Shown in pieces: positions 28,793-33,690 of a stretch of 33,690 nt of DNA. The DNA comes from Planococcus salinarum. Lineage in GTDB: Bacteria > Bacillota > Bacilli > Bacillales_A > Planococcaceae. Within the stretch, counting starts at the first letter, position 1; each line of letters opens with the position of its first letter. The position numbers and the translations under genes are program-made. The DNA lies in assembly GCF_007004625.1 (NCBI RefSeq), contig NZ_VIFV01000032.1, positions 1 through 33,690 on the forward strand, in the 5' to 3' direction. The notes below the pieces were generated by a model. The model saw only the letters and a list, made by a program, of their open reading frames with translations. It had not been told where the DNA came from and made no database searches.

Positions 28793-29348
28793 ATAAACCC
28801 TCCTCACGGATATAGGCTTCGACTTTCTCGGGCACGAAAAATGTCAATGGCCGATTCGCTGCCACTCTTTCCCGCAGCATTGACGAAGACAGATGCATTT
28901 CTGGGGAATCAATCATCATGACGGGAAAATCGGTGCTGGAATCATAGCCCGGGCGGCCGATTCCAACAAACTGAATCATTTCCGCCAGTTCATGGATTCG
29001 ATGCCAGGAATTCAACCCTTCGATCGAATCTCCCCCGACAATGAAATAAAATTCTGTTTCCGGTTCCATTTCCACTAATTGACTGATTGTATTGAATGTG
29101 TAAGACACTCCGCCAGCCAGGATATCAATGGGCTCGATGCGAAACTGTGAAAAACCTTCTACCGCCAATTCCGTCATTTTCAGGCGCTGGGAAGTATCCG
29201 CACCGTGAACCTCTTTGTGCGGGGCAACTGCATTGGGCATGAACCGTACTTCGTCCAGGGCCAGCGTGTGAAAGGCTTCATTAGCCATGATCAGATGGCC
29301 GAAGTGCGGCGGATTAAAGGTTCCTCCCAGAATCCCCACTTTTTTCAT
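28746..29348 (-). CDS. nadD: Nicotinate-nucleotide adenylyltransferase
   Basis: NadD makes nicotinic acid adenine dinucleotide from nicotinate mononucleotide and ATP in NAD synthesis. The 200-residue protein has the nucleotidyltransferase motif GGTFNPPHFGHL (8-19, with H15 and H18) and the C-terminal LSSSMLRERV, the family's ISSTxIR variant. Its ATG overlaps the yhbY stop by four bases. Its end overlaps yqeK. Confidence 0.96.
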   Translation of the reverse strand: MKKVGILGGTFNPPHFGHLIMANEAFHTLALDEVRFMPNAVAPHKEVHGADTSQRLKMTELAVEGFSQFRIEPIDILAGGVSYTFNTISQLVEMEPETEFYFIVGGDSIEGLNSWHRIHELAEMIQFVGIGRPGYDSSTDFPVMMIDSPEMHLSSSMLRERVAANRPLTFFVPEKVEAYIREEGLYGPEQDASTRKETST

Positions 29349-29644
29349 CGCTTCACCGGCAACTCGATCCGCTTATTATTTACTGATTTTTTGTAAAGGA
29401 CGACTGTATGGCCGATCAATTGCACCAATTCCGCTCCTGTTCCCGCAGCCAATTTTTCTGCCACTTCGTTCTTGCCGTCTTCATTGTTTTGAAGAATACT
29501 GATTTTCACCAATTCGCGTTTCTCCAGAGCTTCTGTAATCTGAACGATCATCGCTTCATTTACGCCGCCTTTGCCTACCTGGAATATCGGATCGATATGA
29601 TGTGCTTCGCTTCTCAAAAATCGCTTTTGCTTACCTGTTAACAT
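29345..29644 (-). CDS. yhbY: CRS1-YhbY RNA-binding protein (YqeI)
   Basis: YhbY proteins are small KH-like RNA-binding proteins associated with the 50S precursor. The 99-residue protein starts MLTGKQKRFLRSEAHH and has the GKGGVNEAMI loop equivalent to the KH GxxG and the RELVKISILQN strand. GGAGG precedes the ATG, which lies within the end of aroE (14-base overlap). Together with yqeH and rsfS it makes the operon rich in ribosome assembly functions. Confidence 0.94.
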   Translation of the reverse strand: MLTGKQKRFLRSEAHHIDPIFQVGKGGVNEAMIVQITEALEKRELVKISILQNNEDGKNEVAEKLAAGTGAELVQLIGHTVVLYKKSVNNKRIELPVKR

Positions 29645-30458
29645 AATTTCCTCCTAATTTTTCCGTTATCAATTGAATCATCTTTTCGGTATCGGGTTTG
29701 ATGCCTGTCCATTTCTCAAAAGCGATGGCGCCTTGATAGACGAACATGCCCACACCGTTCAACGTCCTGCAGCCTTCCTCTTCAGCTCGTTTCAGGAAGG
29801 GCGTTTCGATCGGATTATAGACGATGTCTGCTGCCAGTGACCCGGGCCTCACATTCTGGAGTCCGATCGGCAATGCCTCATCTTCCGCCAAACCGACAGA
29901 AGTTGTCTGGATGATGATATCAAAGTCGCCAAGCCTGTGCTCCGCTTCCGCTTTCATCATCGGCTTGCTGCCGGTTTCGGAAGCAAGCTCTTCGGCCCGG
30001 CGGTATGTCCGGTTGGTGATCGTCACATCTTCAAAACCACCGCGTTTCAGTGCAAAACTGATTCCCCTGGCTGCTCCTCCCGCTCCAATCAACAGAATTC
30101 TGGAGTCGGAGGCAGGCTTCATCGTCAGCAGGGATTTCACAAATCCATCGCCGTCTGTATTTGTCCCATTAAAACTCTTGCCACTTCGCACAACCGTGTT
30201 TACGGCATCCATCGCTGCAGCAGTATCATCAATACCGCCAAGCAATGGAATGATTGCCTGTTTATGCGGCAGCGTCACATTAAAACCGCTTGCCCCAAGA
30301 ATCAGCAAAGCCTCGTATGCCTGTTTCAAATCTGAAGGTTCCACATGCACCGGTATAAACGAAGCATCCAGACCGTTTTCTCTGAACCATGTTTCGTGCA
30401 TGAACGGTGACAATGAATGGGAAATCGGGTCGCCGATTACCGCATACCATTTTTTCAT
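29631..30458 (-). CDS. aroE: Shikimate dehydrogenase
   Basis: AroE reduces 3-dehydroshikimate to shikimate with NADPH in aromatic amino acid synthesis. The 275-residue protein begins KWYAVIGDPISHSLSPFMHE (shikimate-binding Ser residues), has NVTLPHKQ with the catalytic Lys and later Asp of NTDGDGF, the NADP-binding GAGGAARGISFAL, and the ITNRTYRRAEEL loop of NADP-dependent members. AGGAGGG precedes the ATG; it starts ten bases after yqeH and overlaps yhbY. Confidence 0.96.
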   Translation of the reverse strand: MKKWYAVIGDPISHSLSPFMHETWFRENGLDASFIPVHVEPSDLKQAYEALLILGASGFNVTLPHKQAIIPLLGGIDDTAAAMDAVNTVVRSGKSFNGTNTDGDGFVKSLLTMKPASDSRILLIGAGGAARGISFALKRGGFEDVTITNRTYRRAEELASETGSKPMMKAEAEHRLGDFDIIIQTTSVGLAEDEALPIGLQNVRPGSLAADIVYNPIETPFLKRAEEEGCRTLNGVGMFVYQGAIAFEKWTGIKPDTEKMIQLITEKLGGNYVNR

Positions 30459-30468
30459 CCAATCCCTC

Positions 30469-31572
30469 CTATATAAGAGATGGCCGCAGCATCACTTCGA
30501 CATCTTTCGGCGCATGCGCTGCGACAGTAACATTCGGATGCTGAACAGTTACCCAGCCCAGACCGGAAAAGACAATATCGGTTTTTGCATCCTTGATGCG
30601 GAATTCATGGCGCACCAATTCCGGATAATCCTCTTTGTACTCTTCGGACGGCGGAGCAAGCATGCCACCGAAATGCTGTTCGTACAATGCATCAGCATTA
30701 TCCAGTTTCGTCCGGTGAATCGGCAGGTCATTTGCAATATGAAACGTAAACGATGAACGTTCACCCTGGATGAAGTCAAATCTTGCCAGGCCACCGATAA
30801 ACAGCGTCTGCTCCGGATTCAGTTGGAAGACCCGCGGCTTGATTACTTTTTTCGGCATGATCATTTTCAAATCAGCTGTATGAAGATAGTGAGCAAGCTG
30901 GTGGTGATTGATGATTCCCGGCGTATCATACATCGACTTCTCATCGTCCAGCGGAATTTCGATCATATCGAGCGTTGTCCCCGGAAAATGCGAGGTAGTG
31001 ATGATATTATCCTGGCCGGTCGCCTGTTTGATGATGCGGTTGATGAAAGTGGACTTCCCGACATTCGTAGAACCGACCACAAATACATCGGCGCCTTTAC
31101 GGTAATGTTCGATCGCTTCCATCGCTTCCGCAATCCCTTTCCCTTTAGCTGCGCTGACTGTCAGAATGTCAACCGGCTTCAGGCCAAGCTTGTTTGCTTC
31201 CCGCTTCATCCATTGCAGGAGTTTCTGTTCTTTGACCGATTTGGGCAATAAATCCGATTTATTGGCAATCAGCAGAATGTCGTTGTTTCCGACAAATCGG
31301 TGAAGGCCTGGAAGCCAGCTTCCATTGAAATCAAAAATGTCGACGATTTTCACGATTAACCCTCTGCGTTCACCCAGCGAGTTTAAAATCCGCAGAAAAT
31401 CATCATCCGTCAGCGACACGGGCTGTAGCTCATTGTAATTTTTCAAGCGGAAACACCGTTGGCAAATTACCTCTTCCTTGTCCAATGATGATGCCGGGGC
31501 ATAGCCCAACTTTCCAGGATGTTCTGTTTGTATCTGTGCACCGCAGCCGATGCAATTTGGCATTTCACTCAA
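30469..31572 (-). CDS. yqeH: Circularly permuted ribosome-biogenesis GTPase YqeH
   Basis: YqeH is needed for 30S assembly and 16S rRNA stability. The 367-residue protein has an N-terminal zinc finger (C7-x2-C10 in NCIGCG and C37-x2-C40 in VICQRCF), then GTPase motifs in permuted order: G4 ANKSDLLP near 105, G1 GSTNVGKSTF further on, and G3 YDTPG after that. The start is TTG 31572, eight bases after GGAGG and overlapping the yqeG stop as TTGA; the next ATG is three codons in. Confidence 0.95.
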   Translation of the reverse strand: MSEMPNCIGCGAQIQTEHPGKLGYAPASSLDKEEVICQRCFRLKNYNELQPVSLTDDDFLRILNSLGERRGLIVKIVDIFDFNGSWLPGLHRFVGNNDILLIANKSDLLPKSVKEQKLLQWMKREANKLGLKPVDILTVSAAKGKGIAEAMEAIEHYRKGADVFVVGSTNVGKSTFINRIIKQATGQDNIITTSHFPGTTLDMIEIPLDDEKSMYDTPGIINHHQLAHYLHTADLKMIMPKKVIKPRVFQLNPEQTLFIGGLARFDFIQGERSSFTFHIANDLPIHRTKLDNADALYEQHFGGMLAPPSEEYKEDYPELVRHEFRIKDAKTDIVFSGLGWVTVQHPNVTVAAHAPKDVEVMLRPSLI

Positions 31573-32090
31573 TTTTCTTCCTCCCAGGTTATATATCCTT
31601 TATCTTTAAGCCTCTTCATGATGCGGCGCTCGACCAGACGGTTGAAACGTGTAAAGAACCCGTCGGATTGGGCGACCGGCAGGACGAGGATCGTATGCAG
31701 TTTGTTGCGGTTGCCGCCAAATATATCGGTCAGCATCTGATCGCCGATGACAACCACATTTTCCCGCTTCACGCTCATGATTTTCAAAGCTTTCCGGAAA
31801 GCTTTGCCCATCGGTTTGCGTGCCTGGAAAATGAATGGGATGCCAAGCGGATCGGCAAATGATTTGACGCGCAGCTCATTGTTATTGGAAACGATGACCA
31901 CCTGGATGCCTGAATCCTTCATCGTTTTCAGCCAACTGATAAGCATCGGGGTGGCTTCAGGGCGGTCCCATTCGACCAGCGTATTATCAAGGTCCGTAAT
32001 GATTCCCCGTATGTTTTTCTCCAGCAGACTCTCCGGGGTGATATCAAACACCGATCTGACATATTGGCTCGGTATAAATTTTTGGTACAC
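31569..32090 (-). CDS. yqeG: HAD-superfamily phosphatase YqeG (subfamily IIIA)
   Basis: YqeG proteins are HAD phosphatases related to mitochondrial and plant phosphatidylglycerophosphate phosphatases (PTPMT/Gep4 type), which makes a role in phospholipid synthesis likely and fits the neighbouring psd. The nucleophile motif is D33-L-D35-NT (IITDLDNTLVEWD), followed by VIVSNNNE, KARKPMGKAF-type QARKPMGKAF and VVIGDQMLTDI. I use GTG 32090, nine bases after GGAG, because it restores the family N-terminus; a TTG at 32114 is upstream of that ribosome-binding site. Length 173. Confidence 0.92.
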   Translation of the reverse strand: MYQKFIPSQYVRSVFDITPESLLEKNIRGIITDLDNTLVEWDRPEATPMLISWLKTMKDSGIQVVIVSNNNELRVKSFADPLGIPFIFQARKPMGKAFRKALKIMSVKRENVVVIGDQMLTDIFGGNRNKLHTILVLPVAQSDGFFTRFNRLVERRIMKRLKDKGYITWEEEN

Positions 32091-32129
32091 TATCAACAAC
32101 TCCTGTATCCTCAAACTTAATGTTAATGA

Positions 32130-32903
32130 TTATAGCATATTTGCCAGTGCTTCTCCCACTTTTACCGGTTCACCGGCCACAATATTCTCCGTAAACCGGT
32201 AACGATCCGGCTCAAAAAACAAAACCACGGTGGAGCCGAAACTGAAATAGCCGACTTCTTCACCTTTTTGCCACTCATCCTTCGTGTTTGTCAGTTCTAT
32301 TGAATTAACGAACATCGCTCCGACTTTCACCATCAGTACGTTACCGCCTGCTGTTTGAAGTTCCGTAATCAGCCGGTAATTGCCACTGATCGGCGACTTG
32401 CCGTAAAGCAAACCTGACTGGTTGACCGGGTAGGATTTTTTTCCGAGCACAAACTGGCGGATGACCTTGCCGTCCAATGGACTGTGAATCCGGTGGTAAT
32501 CGGCTGGCGAAAGATAAAGCACTGCATAGTTGCCATTTGCGTAGCGCTCTGCCAATTTCTCGCTTCCCATCAGCTCTGAAAGCGAATACTCCTGGCCCTT
32601 AACAATAAACCGGCTGTCCGGATGGATTTTACCGGCTATTTCCACTTTGCCGTCGACCGGCGAGACGACAGCCGTTTCCGCCTGTGGACGACTGCCTGGC
32701 CGCAACTTCCGGATAAAGAATTCATGGAGAGAAGAGAAGGAATCCATTGGCTGTTCAATATCTTCTGTCTTTATATTATATGTCTTGACATAGTTTTGGA
32801 TGACTGAGCGACTGCCCGCGGATTTTGCAAATCGTTGCAATAAACCGGACGTCATAGGTCCATTCGTCAACTCGATTGTATATTGATATAACTTTTTCTT
32901 CAT
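32130..32903 (-). CDS. psd: Phosphatidylserine decarboxylase
   Basis: Psd converts phosphatidylserine to phosphatidylethanolamine and uses a pyruvoyl group made by self-cleavage at Gly-Ser of a GST motif. Here the site reads FSFGSTVVLFFEPDR near the C-terminus (about residue 230); the charge-relay Asp and His are in SPVDGKVEIAG and YHRIHSPLDG. The 257-residue protein starts at ATG 32903, preceded by GGAGG; a frame to 32936 has no ribosome-binding site. It heads the nine-gene operon down to yqeM and is divergent from pssA, which makes its substrate. Confidence 0.96.
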   Translation of the reverse strand: MKKKLYQYTIELTNGPMTSGLLQRFAKSAGSRSVIQNYVKTYNIKTEDIEQPMDSFSSLHEFFIRKLRPGSRPQAETAVVSPVDGKVEIAGKIHPDSRFIVKGQEYSLSELMGSEKLAERYANGNYAVLYLSPADYHRIHSPLDGKVIRQFVLGKKSYPVNQSGLLYGKSPISGNYRLITELQTAGGNVLMVKVGAMFVNSIELTNTKDEWQKGEEVGYFSFGSTVVLFFEPDRYRFTENIVAGEPVKVGEALANML

Positions 32904-32951
32904 CGGACTACCTCCATCATGATAAAAGTCTACCATTTTTTCTAATCAAAC

Positions 32952-32959
32952 AGTATAAT
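32952..32959. promoter_or_regulatory. Overlapping divergent -10 candidates of psd and pssA
   Basis: The plus strand has TATAAT at 32954-32959 and the minus strand TATACT at 32957-32952, both about 40-50 bases before their respective start codons. Neither has a good -35 box. If both are real, the two promoters share bases and would compete. Confidence 0.4.
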
Positions 32960-32997
32960 GAAAGAAACATCATTATGTATTTTAGGAGGATTCTCCA

Positions 32998-33537
32998 TTG
33001 ATTTTTATAGAACGTATGGACAACACGATAAAAAAATTTAAATCCCATACTGCCAATATGCTGACCATCGGGAATATGGCGTTTGGGGGCGCGGCAGTTA
33101 TGGCGGCCCTCAACGGTGCATACAGTTTCAGTGTGCTGTTCATCTTCATAGCCGCTTTTCTGGATCGTTTCGACGGCATTGTCGCCCGCAAGCTCAATCA
33201 GGAATCAGAGCTCGGGAAGCAATTGGATTCCATGAGTGACATCATTTCCTTCGGCGTGGCGCCCGCCATTTTGATATACCAACTTGCGTTGAGTGATTTC
33301 GGCATTGCAGGCATGGTCTTTACCGTAATTTACATTTCCAGCGGAGCGTTCCGCCTTGCCCGCTTCAATATCAGCGAATCAAGCGGCTACTTTACCGGAT
33401 TGCCGATTACCGCAGCCGGAACCGTCTTGACTCTGTCATATTTCGGTCTGGAAACCTTGCCGACTGTCTTTTATATGTTTCTAGTCCTCATTTGTTCGCT
33501 GCTGATGATCAGCACATTCACATTGAAAAAAGTGTAA
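32998..33537 (+). CDS. pssA: CDP-diacylglycerol-serine O-phosphatidyltransferase
   Basis: PssA joins CDP-diacylglycerol and serine to form phosphatidylserine. The 179-residue membrane protein has six or so hydrophobic segments and the full CDP-alcohol phosphotransferase motif DxxDGxxARxxxxxxxxGxxxDxxxD (DRFDGIVARK...GKQLDSMSD, about residues 57-82). The start is TTG 32998, eight bases after GGAGG; the first ATG is six codons in. Its length matches B. subtilis PssA (177). It is divergent from psd, so both steps to phosphatidylethanolamine are encoded back to back. Confidence 0.95.
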   Translation: MIFIERMDNTIKKFKSHTANMLTIGNMAFGGAAVMAALNGAYSFSVLFIFIAAFLDRFDGIVARKLNQESELGKQLDSMSDIISFGVAPAILIYQLALSDFGIAGMVFTVIYISSGAFRLARFNISESSGYFTGLPITAAGTVLTLSYFGLETLPTVFYMFLVLICSLLMISTFTLKKV

Positions 33538-33539
33538 AT

Positions 33540-33572
33540 AAAAGCTGCCGGAATTTATCCGGCAGCTTTTTT
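33540..33572 (+). terminator. pssA terminator
   Basis: AAAAGCTGCCGGA (33540-33552 region) pairs with TCCGGCAGCTTTT around a short loop and is followed by a T-run to 33572. The intron sequence begins two bases later. Confidence 0.93.
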
Positions 33573-33573
33573 G

Positions 33574-33690
33574 GTGTGCCCGGCATGGGCGTAATCTATA
33601 GGGTGCGAGTCCCGAACTGTGAAGGCAGAAGTAACAGTTAGCCAAGCGCAAGGGTGTCCACGGCGACGTGGAATCTGAAGGAAGCGGGCG
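33574..33690 (+). mobile_element. Group II intron, 5' end (runs out of the window)
   Basis: The sequence starting GTGTGCCCGGCATGGGCG and continuing with CTATAGGGTGCGAGTCCCGA, CTGTGAAGGCAGAAGTAACAG and GCAAGGGTGTCCACGGCGAC is the conserved 5' part of domain I of a bacterial group II intron; GTGYG is the standard 5' end. It begins directly after the pssA terminator T-run and has the same orientation, the insertion preference known for group IIC introns. The reverse transcriptase/maturase gene and 3' end lie beyond the window, so class and integrity are inferred. Confidence 0.85.

Noticed and set aside
33600..33640. tRNA-like T-arm (GGGTGCGAGTCCC) near the right end
   Set aside because: No acceptor stem, anticodon arm or CCA fits around it; the surrounding sequence is the 5' part of a group II intron, which contains this element.

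Overview
The window reads as a chromosomal segment of a low-to-moderate GC Bacillota, most likely a non-spore-forming member of the Planococcaceae (Planococcus or a close relative). I infer this from protein similarity and gene order: it follows the Bacillus subtilis yqe/yqf/comE/dnaK region almost gene for gene, while every sporulation gene expected in that block is absent (yqfC-yqfD next to phoH, spoIIP-gpr between lepA and rpsT, sda beside yqeG). Nearly everything is on the minus strand; the only plus-strand genes are rpsT, yqzM, pssA, a transposase remnant and the start of a group II intron.

Layout, left to right. (1) 1-600: the tail of an IS30-family transposase, a Bacillaceae-type interspersed repeat, a terminator, and a five-copy array of a CGGAYAGTAWWT motif with a 20-21 bp period. 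(2) 580-5680, minus: pgpH-ybeY-dgkA-cdd-era-recO, a tightly packed operon covering c-di-AMP turnover, rRNA maturation, undecaprenol phosphorylation, pyrimidine salvage, ribosome assembly and recombinational repair. (3) phoH as its own unit. (4) 6990-9870: nfeD (yqeZ)-floA-unknown membrane protein, preceded by an exact SigW-type promoter. (5) rpsU with its own strong promoter, then deoC. (6) 11109-17667: hrcA-grpE-dnaK, terminator and internal promoter, dnaJ-prmA-rsmE; a perfect CIRCE operator lies before hrcA. (7) lepA, terminator, hemW. (8) rpsT (plus) facing holA (minus) across a shared terminator. (9) yqzM (plus) facing the competence operon comEA-comEB-comEC (minus) across another shared terminator. 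(10) 27157-32903, minus: psd-yqeG-yqeH-aroE-yhbY-nadD-yqeK-rsfS-yqeM, joined mostly by overlaps of a few bases. (11) pssA, divergent from psd, then its terminator, immediately followed by the 5' end of a group II intron that runs out of the window.

Most genes are housekeeping. The parts that deserve attention are non-coding: two copies of a multi-hairpin intergenic repeat (17718-18024 and 26646-27085) whose second hairpin differs in sequence but keeps its pairing; the 20-21 bp motif array; an S20 leader in which one CACCTC segment can pair either with an upstream GAGGTG or with the Shine-Dalgarno; the intron sitting directly on a terminator; and an unrecognised 158-residue membrane-anchored protein in the floA operon where B. 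subtilis has yqfB. Many genes appear to start at TTG or GTG, and the start sites given here were chosen by Shine-Dalgarno position, so several differ from the longest reading frame.
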